From Clostridia bacterium (lineage in GTDB: Bacteria > Bacillota_A > Clostridia > Christensenellales > Aristaeellaceae): a DNA stretch of 20,990 bases. This document shows, piece by piece, positions 1-7,856 of the stretch; the stretch's first letter is position 1; each line of letters opens with the position of its first letter. Made by a program: the position numbers and the translations under genes. The notes below the pieces were generated by a model. The model saw only the letters and a program-made list of their open reading frames with translations, was not told the DNA's origin and did no database searches. The DNA is taken from the NCBI GenBank assembly GCA_017412025.1, contig JAFQOY010000106.1:1-20990 (forward strand). Reading direction: 5' to 3'.

Positions 1-759
1 CGCATTGAGCAGATTCATGCCGCCGACAAACTCGACCAGCTCCGGTATCGTCAGGCCGACAGAGCCCTTGTTCTCCGGGCCTTCGGTTGCGATAAAGACA
101 TAGGACAGCGGGCCGTCCTGCGCAATCGCCATGCGCTGCGTTTTCTTGTTGTAGCCGATATTCTCCTGAAAGCTGTCCGTCACCATCTCGCCGTCCTTGA
201 CCAGCGCCGGACCGAAGGTGAACGTGTTGACCATCGTCCCCTCAAAGGCGCTGATCTTCTCCATCGTCGGATCAATGATAATGTGGAAGTCGCCCTTGTC
301 GTCGATGATCAGCATGTCCATCTCTTCCACCGGATTTTCGCGGTAAAGATGCCCCTGCCTGACCAGATAGCCCTTGCCGTGGAAGCTGAAGAAATCGCCG
401 TTGACTGCAAACACAGAGTTCACGCGCTTGGTGAGAATGCGCGGAATTGTATTCTTGGTAGAGCCGTATCTGTGTCCCATCGCCGTGCGGATCTGGGAGG
501 GATGCGCAATCTTCACGCGCGCGATAAGGATTGTCGTATCATATGCCCGGGTGGATTCAATCTGCACGGACAGACTCTCGTCCTTATATCCGCCCCAGTC
601 CGGCAAAAAGCATTCCGCAGCCGGCGCAGGCGCGGGCGAATCATCCACCGGAAGCGGCTCAAGCTCCGCGGCAGCACAGCTGCAAAGGAGCAGGAGCAGA
701 AGGAAGAATACGCCTGCCGCAGCACGTGCGGCAGAACGAATAGCGTGTATACTCATCAT
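1..759 (-). CDS. Phosphodiester glycosidase (NAGPA-like) lipoprotein, 3' end missing
   Basis: The reading frame is open from the ATG at 759 to the window edge, giving 253 codons without a stop. The N-terminus has Arg residues, then a run of Leu ending in Leu-Cys-Ser-Cys (Cys28), a plausible lipobox, so the protein is probably an extracytoplasmic lipoprotein. The rest fits the phosphodiester glycosidase family (PF09992, related to the enzyme that uncovers mannose-6-phosphate): a VFAVNGDFFSF segment near residues 117-126, then GHLYRENP, then FTFGPALVKDG. The visible part stops just before the DGG-type motif usually found near the C-terminal end of the domain. An ATG at 756 is an alternative start. 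The stop of glgB lies three bases upstream and the ribosome binding site falls inside glgB, so the two genes are co-transcribed. The substrate is unknown; a cell-wall or exopolysaccharide role is inference. Confidence 0.75.
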   Translation of the reverse strand, partial: MMSIHAIRSAARAAAGVFFLLLLLLCSCAAAELEPLPVDDSPAPAPAAECFLPDWGGYKDESLSVQIESTRAYDTTILIARVKIAHPSQIRTAMGHRYGSTKNTIPRILTKRVNSVFAVNGDFFSFHGKGYLVRQGHLYRENPVEEMDMLIIDDKGDFHIIIDPTMEKISAFEGTMVNTFTFGPALVKDGEMVTDSFQENIGYNKKTQRMAIAQDGPLSYVFIATEGPENKGSVGLTIPELVEFVGGMNLLNA

Positions 760-762
760 GAA

Positions 763-2955
763 TTACTTGGTTTCCTCTTTATCCGTCGTCTTTTTCGCAG
801 CAGTCTTCCGGGCGGCAGGCTTTTTCGCAGCAGGCTTTTTCGCTGCAGCCTTCTTCGCCGCAGGCTTCTTTTCGGCGGGCTTTCCAGTCTCTTTCGCCTG
901 CTCCGCTTCCTTGACCGCATTGGGATCGATCTTCTTGAGCACGACCGCCGTGCGCGCCGGCAGATAGATGGCAAAGCCGTCGCCATAGGTGTAGTCATGC
1001 GCCCAGGTGTGATACACAACGCTCTTGTCAATCCGGTCAAATCCGCCGAATTGCTTATCGTCGCTGGAAAGCACCACCTGATAATCGCCCAGATTCTGCG
1101 TGGGGATGAACATGCCGGTCTGCGAGTTGGTCGGATGGAAGTTGAAGGCAAAGATCAGGCCCGCACGTTCAAAGACGAGCAGCTGATCGCTCTCATGCTG
1201 GCGCAGGCAATTGGTCCACGGGCAGGAAAGCGTGCCGTTCTCCTTGACGAGGCTGAGCATCGCCTTGTCAAAGTTGCCCAGCAGCTCATAGCGCAGGAAT
1301 CCGTTATCCGCAAGGCTCCACAGACGGCGGGCGTTCTTGAAGCTCCAGCCGTTGCCCTCGCGCGGGAAGTCGATCCATTCCGGATGGCCGAACTCGTTGC
1401 CCATGAAGTTGAGGTAGCCGTCGCCGCCGGCGCCGACAACCGCCAGGCGGATCATCTTGTGCAGCGCAACTGCGCGATCCACCGTCATGTTCTGGCTGGC
1501 GCGGTCCATGCTGAAATACATTTCCTTGTCGGCCAGGCGGAACATGATGGTCTTGTCGCCCACCAGCGCCTGATCATGGCTCTCGGCATAGCCGACAACC
1601 TTCTCCTGATTGCGGCGGGCAATCAGCTCCCAGTACATCTTGCTGATTTCCCACTGACCATCTTCCTTTTCCTTGATGGTCTTGATGAAGAAGTCCGGCA
1701 GACCCATGGAGAGGCGATAGTCAAAGCCCATGCCGCCTTCCCGAAGAGGGATGCACATGCCCGGCATGGCGCTCATGTCCTCGGCAATGGCGACAGCGCC
1801 CTTCTTGTATTCGTGAATCAGGTCGCTGGCCAGCATCAGATAGGTCACAGCGTCCACATCGGTGTTCATGGAGAAATACTGATGCACATCGCCGAAGGAA
1901 ACGCCCAGACCGTGATCCAGATAGAGCATGGAGGTCACGCCGTCAAAGCGGAAGCCGTCGAAGTGATACTCCTCCATCCAGAACTTGACGTTGGAGAGGA
2001 GGAAGTGAATGACGCCGTTTCGGCTGTAGTCAAAGCACTTGCTGCCCCAGGCCGGATGATCGCCCTTCTCGCCGTCGTGGAAGAACTGCCACACCGTGCC
2101 GTCGAACATATTGATGCCCTCGGCCGTGTTCTTGACCGCATGGGAATGCACGATATCCAGCAGCACGGAGATGCCCAGATTGTGCGCCTCGTTGATGAGC
2201 GCCTTGAGCTCGTCCGGCGTGCCGTACCAGCTGGAAGCGGCAAAGAAGTTGGAGACCTGGTAGCCAAAGCTCGCGTAGTACGGATGTTCCATGATCGCCA
2301 TCAGCTGCACGGTGTTGTATCCGTTCGCCTTGATGCGCGGCAGCATGTCGCGCATGAACTCCAGATACGTGCCCACGCGCTCCTCTTCCGTCGCCATGCC
2401 GACGTGGGATTCGTAGATGATCGGCGGCACGTTTCTGGCCGGACGGAACTTTTCGTCCGTCCACTCAAAGGTCTTGCGGGGATTCCAGATCAGGGCGTTG
2501 AAGCCGTTGGTCTCCTTGTCCTGCTTGACATAGGTCGCATACAGCGGGATGCGGTCCTGCGTATTTCCGTTTTGATCGGTCACCGCCACCTTCACGCGCG
2601 AGAGATGCGGCAGCGTGCGCACGCCCTTGATCTCAAGCTCCCACGTTCCGCCTTCATCGATCTTCGTCATCGGATGCGCCAGGCGGTCCCAGCCGTTGAA
2701 ATCGCCGACCAGATGCATTTCCCTGGCAGCAGGCGCCCACTCGCGATAGATCCAGCCGGTCTTGGTCTTATGGAAGCCGTAATAATGATGGCCGTTGGCA
2801 AAGTCGGAAAGCTTCATGCCCTTGCCAAGCAGTTCCTTCTTTTTGTTCAGATAACGTTCCGTGCGCGCAATGACGTCGCCTTCCACAGCACGCAGGCTCG
2901 GGTCATATTCAAAGATCTTGAGTTCCTTTGGGGTCTTTGTGATTGCACCAGCCAT
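763..2955 (-). CDS. glgB: 1,4-alpha-glucan branching enzyme with Lys/Ala-rich C-terminal tail
   Basis: This GH13 enzyme makes alpha-1,6 branches in glycogen in the cytoplasm. A CBM48-type N-terminal module (WIYREWAPAA, LVGDFNGWD, about residues 68-90) precedes the catalytic barrel. The nucleophile is Asp338 in DGFRFDGV, the acid/base is Glu392 in AIAEDMS, and the third carboxylate is Asp461 in AESHDQ. Motifs such as YESHVGM and MAIMEHPYYASFGYQVSNFF resemble the eukaryote-type branching enzyme subgroup (GH13_8) rather than E. coli GlgB. I chose the ATG at 2955 (730 aa), because the in-frame GTG nine bases upstream is part of the AGAGGTG ribosome binding site. After the usual C-terminal beta domain comes a tail of six pentads of the PAAKK type (about residues 693-722), which is unusual. 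No other glg genes are in the window. The downstream partner is the lipoprotein gene. Confidence 0.95.
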   Translation of the reverse strand: MAGAITKTPKELKIFEYDPSLRAVEGDVIARTERYLNKKKELLGKGMKLSDFANGHHYYGFHKTKTGWIYREWAPAAREMHLVGDFNGWDRLAHPMTKIDEGGTWELEIKGVRTLPHLSRVKVAVTDQNGNTQDRIPLYATYVKQDKETNGFNALIWNPRKTFEWTDEKFRPARNVPPIIYESHVGMATEEERVGTYLEFMRDMLPRIKANGYNTVQLMAIMEHPYYASFGYQVSNFFAASSWYGTPDELKALINEAHNLGISVLLDIVHSHAVKNTAEGINMFDGTVWQFFHDGEKGDHPAWGSKCFDYSRNGVIHFLLSNVKFWMEEYHFDGFRFDGVTSMLYLDHGLGVSFGDVHQYFSMNTDVDAVTYLMLASDLIHEYKKGAVAIAEDMSAMPGMCIPLREGGMGFDYRLSMGLPDFFIKTIKEKEDGQWEISKMYWELIARRNQEKVVGYAESHDQALVGDKTIMFRLADKEMYFSMDRASQNMTVDRAVALHKMIRLAVVGAGGDGYLNFMGNEFGHPEWIDFPREGNGWSFKNARRLWSLADNGFLRYELLGNFDKAMLSLVKENGTLSCPWTNCLRQHESDQLLVFERAGLIFAFNFHPTNSQTGMFIPTQNLGDYQVVLSSDDKQFGGFDRIDKSVVYHTWAHDYTYGDGFAIYLPARTAVVLKKIDPNAVKEAEQAKETGKPAEKKPAAKKAAAKKPAAKKPAARKTAAKKTTDKEETK
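790..879 (-). repeat. 15-base tandem repeat encoding PAAKK pentads
   Basis: Six consecutive 15-base units near the 3' end of glgB encode PAEKK, PAAKK, AAAKK, PAAKK, PAARK and TAAKK. The units are similar but not identical at the DNA level, so the peptide pattern is kept more strictly than the nucleotides. Such arrays can change copy number by slippage without breaking the frame. Confidence 0.85.
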
Positions 2956-2991
2956 AAGAGACACCTCTTCTTTGCATATTGGGATAGATTA

Positions 2992-3020
2992 ATTGTACTC
3001 CTTTTCTTCAGGCTTTTCAA
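2992..3020 (-). promoter_or_regulatory. Sigma-A promoter for glgB
   Basis: Read on the minus strand, TTGAAA (3015-3020) and TACAAT (2992-2997) are separated by exactly 17 bases. The predicted start lies about 30 bases before the glgB ribosome binding site and ATG. It is arranged divergently from the promoter of the 3180 gene. Confidence 0.75.
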
Positions 3021-3083
3021 CTCCTTTGCCAGCATTTAACCGCATGAATTCCAGCAATGCGCCAACTTGTTCTCAATCAAAGA

Positions 3084-3112
3084 TTGACGGGAAATCGCGT
3101 ACGTTGTAAACT
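3084..3112 (+). promoter_or_regulatory. Candidate promoter for the GH127-like gene
   Basis: TTGACG (3084-3089), a 17-base spacer, then TAAACT (3107-3112, four of six consensus bases). A second possible -10, TATACA, begins at 3112 but has a 22-base spacing. It lies 68 bases before the ATG at 3180. Confidence 0.5.
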
Positions 3113-3179
3113 ATACATATGACTTTACCGGCGCCATCCGCCGCCAAGCGATACATATCCATCAAGGGAGGATCATTCC

Positions 3180-5027
3180 ATGCTGACCCGTACATTCTTT
3201 GCCCGTGCGCCGCTGGCGCCCGGCCGCTTTGCGCCCCTGCCTGCAGGCGCCGTTCGCGCAAGGGGCGCCATGAAAGAAAAGCTCGTTTCTCTTCGCGGCG
3301 GCCTGCTTTCCCGCTGCGCTTCGCTGTTTGTGCATTGCGGCGAGGATGCCGCATTCTACGGCGGCACGCTTGAGGGCGGCGTGAGCGCCGGCAATCTGCT
3401 GGAAGCGATGCTGCTCACCAGCGCCGCGCTCTGTGACGACGAGCTGCGCCGCCAGGCGCTCCGCCTTGCGGACATGGTGATTGCCTGCCAGCGCGAGGAC
3501 GGCAGCTTCGGCGCAAAGAACGAATCCTTTGCTGCCCGCGGACGCATGCTGCGGGCGCTCGCCGCCGCCTATACCATGACCGGCGACAAGCGCATGCTCA
3601 CCTTTATGCTGCGCTATATGAAGTATCTCAAGGATACGCTTTCCGACACGCCGCTCAGCGGCGAGGACGCCATGCACACCGCCGATACGCTTGAGGCAGG
3701 CGTCTTTCTCTACAATGTCACCGGACAGAAGGCCATTCTCTCCGTCCTGATGACGCTTATCTCCTCCGGCGCGGATTATACCTCGCTCTTCCATGCCTTC
3801 CCCTATCGCACGCCCGTCTCCCGCTCCTTCTCCGAGGAAGCGCTCCGCTCCGCCCTTGAAAACGAAAGCAGCGACGGATATACCCATCATCTGCTGCGCA
3901 CTGCCAACACGGCCAATCTCTGCGAGGGCCTTCGCGCCTCTGCGCTGTGCGGCGTGCTCACCGGCTCAGGCAAGCATCTCTCCGCCGCCGAGGTCGGCCT
4001 CACCCGTATGCGCAAATCGCACGGCGCGGTCTGCGGCGGCGTCACCGGCGATCCGCTGCTGGCGGGTACGCATCCCAGCCGCGGCGTCACCGCCGTCAGC
4101 CTGTGCGAGCTTGCCGCCTCGCTTGAGGCGCTGCTCTCCTGTCCGGCGGGCGAACACGGCGCAGACGCGCTCGAAACCGTGCTCTACAACGGCATCGCCG
4201 CCGCCTTCGCGCCCGATATGCTCAGCGTTCAGCCGGTTCAGCAGGCCAATCAGGTGCTGCTCTCCCGCGAGAAGCGCTTCCCGCTTTCCGCCGAGGACTG
4301 CAATCTCTTCTCCACGGACGACGAGCATGCGCTCACCGCGCTGCTTGCTGCGTATCCGCGCTTCATCGCTCATCAGTGGATGTGCTCGCGCGACGGCGGC
4401 CTTGCCGCAATGGGCTATGCGCCCTGCCAGGTGCGCTACCGTCTGGGCAGCGCAGGTGTGCGCCTGACGGTTGACAGCGATTATCCCGCGTCCTCCAGCG
4501 TGCGCATCACCGTCAGCCTCAGCGAGAGCGCCGCTTTCCCGCTGCATCTGCGTATCCCCGCCTGGGCCAAGGGCGCTTCCGCCGCGATCGGCGGCGAGAT
4601 CACGGAGGGCGCCGCAGGCGGCTTCCTGACCCTTAACCGCCAGTGGCATGACGGCGACGAGATACTGCTGACGCTGCCGATGACCGTAGAACGCAGCATC
4701 GCTTTCCATCAGGCGGTCAGCATCTCCCGCGGTCCGCTCCGCTTCGCCTATGTGCCCGCCGTGTCCTGCGATGGCGGCGTCATGCAGGCTGCCGCGCCCT
4801 TCGGCGCAGCGCTGCGGCACAATGCGCCCCTTGAAAGCGTCATGCAGGGCGGCTGCATCTCGCTGCGCACGCGCGCCGTGTCCGCGCCGCGCTGGGGCGT
4901 CAAGGCAGCCAGCTGCGACCAGCCGCCCATCGCGCTGAGCGACGGCGCCGAAGGCACGCCTTTTGACGCAATCCTCCTGCCCTATGCCGCCTCTCCGATC
5001 CGCCTGTCCGTTCTCCCTCAGGTCTGA
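3180..5027 (+). CDS. GH127/DUF1680-like protein, probable loss of catalytic zinc site
   Basis: This 615-residue protein has the layout of the GH127 (beta-L-arabinofuranosidase, DUF1680) fold. It has an N-terminal PLPAGAVRARG segment, an (alpha/alpha) barrel with LETVLYNGIAAAF (331-343), and a beta region with PLHLRIPAWAKGA (454-466) and ISRGPLRFAY (515-524). Family enzymes use a zinc held by a Glu-x-Cys pair and a Cys-Cys pair, one Cys being the nucleophile. By eye, Glu-x-Cys corresponds to Thr304/Val306 here, and the Cys-Cys stretch before the W-P-K/Y-P-R motif is replaced by DEHALTALL (381-389). It may therefore be non-catalytic, or act by another chemistry. There is no signal peptide, so it is likely cytoplasmic. 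The start is set by GGGAGGA seven bases before the ATG. It is monocistronic, with its own promoter and terminator. Confidence 0.75.
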   Translation: MLTRTFFARAPLAPGRFAPLPAGAVRARGAMKEKLVSLRGGLLSRCASLFVHCGEDAAFYGGTLEGGVSAGNLLEAMLLTSAALCDDELRRQALRLADMVIACQREDGSFGAKNESFAARGRMLRALAAAYTMTGDKRMLTFMLRYMKYLKDTLSDTPLSGEDAMHTADTLEAGVFLYNVTGQKAILSVLMTLISSGADYTSLFHAFPYRTPVSRSFSEEALRSALENESSDGYTHHLLRTANTANLCEGLRASALCGVLTGSGKHLSAAEVGLTRMRKSHGAVCGGVTGDPLLAGTHPSRGVTAVSLCELAASLEALLSCPAGEHGADALETVLYNGIAAAFAPDMLSVQPVQQANQVLLSREKRFPLSAEDCNLFSTDDEHALTALLAAYPRFIAHQWMCSRDGGLAAMGYAPCQVRYRLGSAGVRLTVDSDYPASSSVRITVSLSESAAFPLHLRIPAWAKGASAAIGGEITEGAAGGFLTLNRQWHDGDEILLTLPMTVERSIAFHQAVSISRGPLRFAYVPAVSCDGGVMQAAAPFGAALRHNAPLESVMQGGCISLRTRAVSAPRWGVKAASCDQPPIALSDGAEGTPFDAILLPYAASPIRLSVLPQV

Positions 5028-5047
5028 CGGACTGTCTTTGCGCATTC

Positions 5048-5093
5048 AGCCCTTCCGCCTCTATATCCAAGGAGGGGAAGGGCTTTGCATTTT
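5048..5093 (+). terminator. Rho-independent terminator after the GH127-like gene
   Basis: AGCCCTTCC (5048-5056) pairs perfectly with GGAAGGGCT (5076-5084) and is followed by a T-rich but interrupted tract. The loop is long (19 bases), so it is weaker than the other terminators here. Confidence 0.6.
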
Positions 5094-5149
5094 CCCGATT
5101 TTTCCTTTTTCGTTCCTCTTTATTTCACAATCCCGCCACAGAATATGGC

Positions 5150-5155
5150 TATAAT
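5150..5155 (+). promoter_or_regulatory. -10 box of the two-component operon
   Basis: A perfect TATAAT lies 21 bases before the response regulator ATG. I see no good -35 at 16-18 bases (TTCACA at 5125-5130 is too far upstream), so the promoter may need an activator, possibly the regulator itself. Confidence 0.5.
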
Positions 5156-5176
5156 GGATGATAGAGGTGATCTGCC

Positions 5177-5887
5177 ATGGCAAAAAATTTCCGCATTTTG
5201 ATCTGCGACGACGATCCGATTATCCATCAGTCGCTTTCCCTGTATCTTGACAATGAGGACTTTCTGCACGATTCCGCCTACGACGGTAAGACTGCGCTTG
5301 ACATGACGCGCAAGGAGCACTACGACCTGATGCTGCTGGACCAGATGATGCCGGGCATGACCGGCATGGAAGTCTGCCAGAGCATCCGGCGCGAAAGCAC
5401 GCTGCCCATCATCATGCTCACCGCCCGGGGCGAGGAAATCGACCGCATCCTCGGCCTTGAAATGGGCGCGGACGATTACATCGTCAAGCCCTTCTCCCCC
5501 CGCGAGGTTATCTCCCGCATCAAGGCCGTCCTGCGGCGCACAGCCGGCACGCAGGACGCAGCGCATGAGGAAAAGCTGACCACGCTCCGGTATTCCTCCC
5601 TGGAAATCCAGCCCGAGCGCTACAGCGTGCGCCTGAACGGACAGAGCATCGCCTGCACCCCGCGCGAGGTCGAGCTGCTGTATCTGCTGGCCAGCCATCC
5701 CGGCCGCGTGTTTGACCGAGAACAGATTCTCTCCCGCATCTGGGGCTATGATTTCTTCGGCGATACCCGCACGGTGGATACGCACATCAAGCGCCTGCGC
5801 CAGAAGCTCGCCTGCGATGAGATGGGCAAGCTCTGGGATATCATCACCGTCTACGGCGTAGGCTACAAATTCGAGGCTGAATCATGA
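5177..5887 (+). CDS. OmpR/PhoB-family response regulator
   Basis: Cytoplasmic two-component response regulator of 236 residues. The receiver domain (about 5-120) shows the acidic pocket DDD at 11-13, phospho-acceptor Asp55 in LLDQMMPG, switch Thr82 and Lys104 in VKPF. The C-terminal winged helix (about 138-233) has REVELLYLLASHPGRVF and the RTVDTHIKRLRQKL recognition-helix region, as in OmpR/PhoB DNA-binding proteins. AGAGGTG is seven bases before the ATG. The stop overlaps the kinase start by four bases (ATGA), so the two are translationally coupled and form a cognate pair. No transporter or peptidase gene sits beside it to suggest the signal; PhoP/ResD-like roles are possible. Confidence 0.95.
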   Translation: MAKNFRILICDDDPIIHQSLSLYLDNEDFLHDSAYDGKTALDMTRKEHYDLMLLDQMMPGMTGMEVCQSIRRESTLPIIMLTARGEEIDRILGLEMGADDYIVKPFSPREVISRIKAVLRRTAGTQDAAHEEKLTTLRYSSLEIQPERYSVRLNGQSIACTPREVELLYLLASHPGRVFDREQILSRIWGYDFFGDTRTVDTHIKRLRQKLACDEMGKLWDIITVYGVGYKFEAES

Positions 5888-7773
5888 AAAAGGGCGGCCT
5901 CTTCCGCAGGACGCTGGTGCTCGTCTACGGCACAGTGCTCCTCTTTGCCGTACTCATCATCGGCATCTATACCGCCATATCGCCCCAGCTCTTTGCGCGC
6001 AACAAGATCGACGATCTGATTCCCAAGGGTCGGATCATCTCCGGCTATATCGAAAGCACGCTGCGCGGAGAGATCTCCACCGCTTATCTCGTTCCGCTCA
6101 TCGGCCGCAGCACAGCGCAGTGGGAGGCGACCGTCTGGGTCGTCGATGCGCAGGGCGATACGCTCATCCGCACCCAGCAGGAGGATGGCCGCCGTGTCGG
6201 CCGCCTGCCTGCAAGGCTCGCCACCGCCATGCTGCCCGCCGTCCTGAGCGGCAGCGTCGCCACGCATATCGGCGATCAGGACGATCTGACCATTCCTGCC
6301 CACAATTCCCGACTGATCATCAGCTATACCGACGTGCTGGACAACATCGCCGGTCAGGATGAGGCAGGCGGCGCAGAGACCGAGGAGGCTCTCTCCGGCA
6401 GCATCGTCGCCGTCGCCGTGCCCATCACATTCTTCGGCGAGGTCGTCGGTGCCGTCTTCATGGCGCAGACGATGAATGAGGTCATGTCCGGCATGCAGGC
6501 GCTCTCCAATACCATCACCTTCTCGCTCATGCTCGTCGCGCTGCTGCTGCTGCCGGTCGTGCTCTTCTTCGCCTCGCGCATCACGCGCCCGCTGGCGGAC
6601 ATGCACAGCGTCGCAATGACGATGGCCGGAGGCGACCTCACCGCCCGTGCCAACGACCAGCGGAAGGACGAGTTCGGCGCGCTGGGCCGCGCGCTCAACT
6701 TCCTCTCCTCTGAGCTGGGCAGCACCATTTCTTCCCTGGAGCTGGAACGCAACCGGCTGAGCAGCCTGATCCACGATCTGGCCGAGGGCATCATCGCCCT
6801 TGACGCGCAGGGCGCAGCCACGCTGACCAACCCCGCCGCCTATACGCTGCTCAATCTGCCGCCGGATGCGCCGAATGTGCGGGCAGGCGCGCCGGACGTA
6901 TTTGCCGTCTTCGACGAATCGCTGAGCGCGGCCTCTACCGTCCGCCGCACCATCTGGCAGGGCACAACCGCGCTGCACATCGTCGTCTCCCCTCTGATCA
7001 CAGCGGACGGGAGTCTGACCGGCTGCGTAGGCGTTCTCTCAGACGTCACCAGCGCCGAGCGGCTGGAGCAGACGCGGCGCGACTACGTCGCCAACGTCTC
7101 TCACGAACTGCGCACGCCGCTGACCGCCATGCGCGCGCTGATTGAGCCGCTGCGCGACGGGCTGATCAAAACCGAAGAGCAGCGTCAGCAGACGTACAAC
7201 ATCGTCCTGCGTGAAACGATGCGCCTTTCCCGACTGGTGAGCGACATGCTGGAGCTTTCCCGCCTGCAGAGCGGCAAGGCCTCTCTTGCGCGAAATGTAT
7301 TTTCGCCCGAGCCGCTTCTGTGCCTCATCCACGAAACCTATTCCGCCTATGCGGAGGACTACCAGCAGACCTTTGTCTATGACGTGCCCGACCGTCTGCC
7401 CCGCGTCGTCGGCAATCCCGACCGTACGCAGCAGGTGCTCATTGCGCTGCTTGACAACGCGTTCAAGTATTCCCGCGAAAACGGCGTCGTCACGCTGAGC
7501 GTCCGTGTTCTGGAGGATCATCTGCGCATCACCGTGCGCGACACAGGCATCGGCATCAGTCCGGAGGATCTGCCCCATGTGTTTGACCGCTTCTACAAGG
7601 CCGACAAATCCCACGGCGGCAAGGGCACCGGTCTGGGCCTTGCCATCGCGTACGAGATCATGAAGCAGCTGGGAGAAACCATGACAGTTGAAAGCCAGCT
7701 TGGCGAGGGCAGCGCCTTCGCCTTCACGCTGCATACTGCGCAGGAATTGCCGCAGGAAAAGAAAGACGAATAA
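5884..7773 (+). CDS. Membrane sensor histidine kinase (PhoR/WalK-like)
   Basis: This 629-residue sensor kinase is partnered with the preceding regulator. TM1 is at about 10-33, an extracytoplasmic sensor region of about 175 residues follows, and TM2 is at about 209-230. HAMP (231-285), a PAS-like segment (290-390), HisKA and HATPase_c domains come next. The phospho-acceptor is His407 in NVSHELRTPL. The N box is Asn525 in LLDNAFKYS, G1 is DTGIG (553-557), the F box is VFDRFYKAD and G2 is GTGLGL (581-586). All the residues needed for autophosphorylation are present. The sensor region resembles the double-Cache-like region of PhoR/WalK kinases in length only; I cannot name a ligand. A strong terminator follows 13 bases after the stop. 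Confidence 0.95.
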   Translation: MKKGGLFRRTLVLVYGTVLLFAVLIIGIYTAISPQLFARNKIDDLIPKGRIISGYIESTLRGEISTAYLVPLIGRSTAQWEATVWVVDAQGDTLIRTQQEDGRRVGRLPARLATAMLPAVLSGSVATHIGDQDDLTIPAHNSRLIISYTDVLDNIAGQDEAGGAETEEALSGSIVAVAVPITFFGEVVGAVFMAQTMNEVMSGMQALSNTITFSLMLVALLLLPVVLFFASRITRPLADMHSVAMTMAGGDLTARANDQRKDEFGALGRALNFLSSELGSTISSLELERNRLSSLIHDLAEGIIALDAQGAATLTNPAAYTLLNLPPDAPNVRAGAPDVFAVFDESLSAASTVRRTIWQGTTALHIVVSPLITADGSLTGCVGVLSDVTSAERLEQTRRDYVANVSHELRTPLTAMRALIEPLRDGLIKTEEQRQQTYNIVLRETMRLSRLVSDMLELSRLQSGKASLARNVFSPEPLLCLIHETYSAYAEDYQQTFVYDVPDRLPRVVGNPDRTQQVLIALLDNAFKYSRENGVVTLSVRVLEDHLRITVRDTGIGISPEDLPHVFDRFYKADKSHGGKGTGLGLAIAYEIMKQLGETMTVESQLGEGSAFAFTLHTAQELPQEKKDE

Positions 7774-7786
7774 CGCATTCCTTTCC

Positions 7787-7810
7787 GCCTCCCTTCGGGG
7801 AGGCTTTTTT
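7787..7810 (+). terminator. Terminator of the two-component operon
   Basis: GCCTCCC (7787-7793) pairs with GGGAGGC (7798-7804) across a TTCG tetraloop, followed by six T. This is a textbook intrinsic terminator just after the kinase stop. Confidence 0.92.
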
Positions 7811-7819
7811 GCCGCATGC

Positions 7820-7841
7820 AAAAGGCTCCCCGAAGGGAGCC
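7820..7841 (-). terminator. Terminator of the oxidoreductase gene
   Basis: On the minus strand GGCTCCC, a TTCG loop and GGGAGCC are followed by TTTT. It lies 15 bases after the oxidoreductase stop and faces the kinase terminator. Confidence 0.85.
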
Positions 7842-7856
7842 TCCGCCATCTGCAAA

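Noticed and set aside
2956..2964. GTG start for glgB at 2964
   Set aside because: The GTG is part of the AGAGGTG ribosome binding site; the ATG at 2955 has ideal spacing.
283..3039. A very long open frame (918 codons) on the plus strand antisense to glgB
   Set aside because: It is the mirror of GC-biased codon use in glgB, has no ribosome site or family motif, and glgB has clear catalytic residues. The same holds for long antisense frames at 8175-10787, 11799-13604 and 16457-18310.
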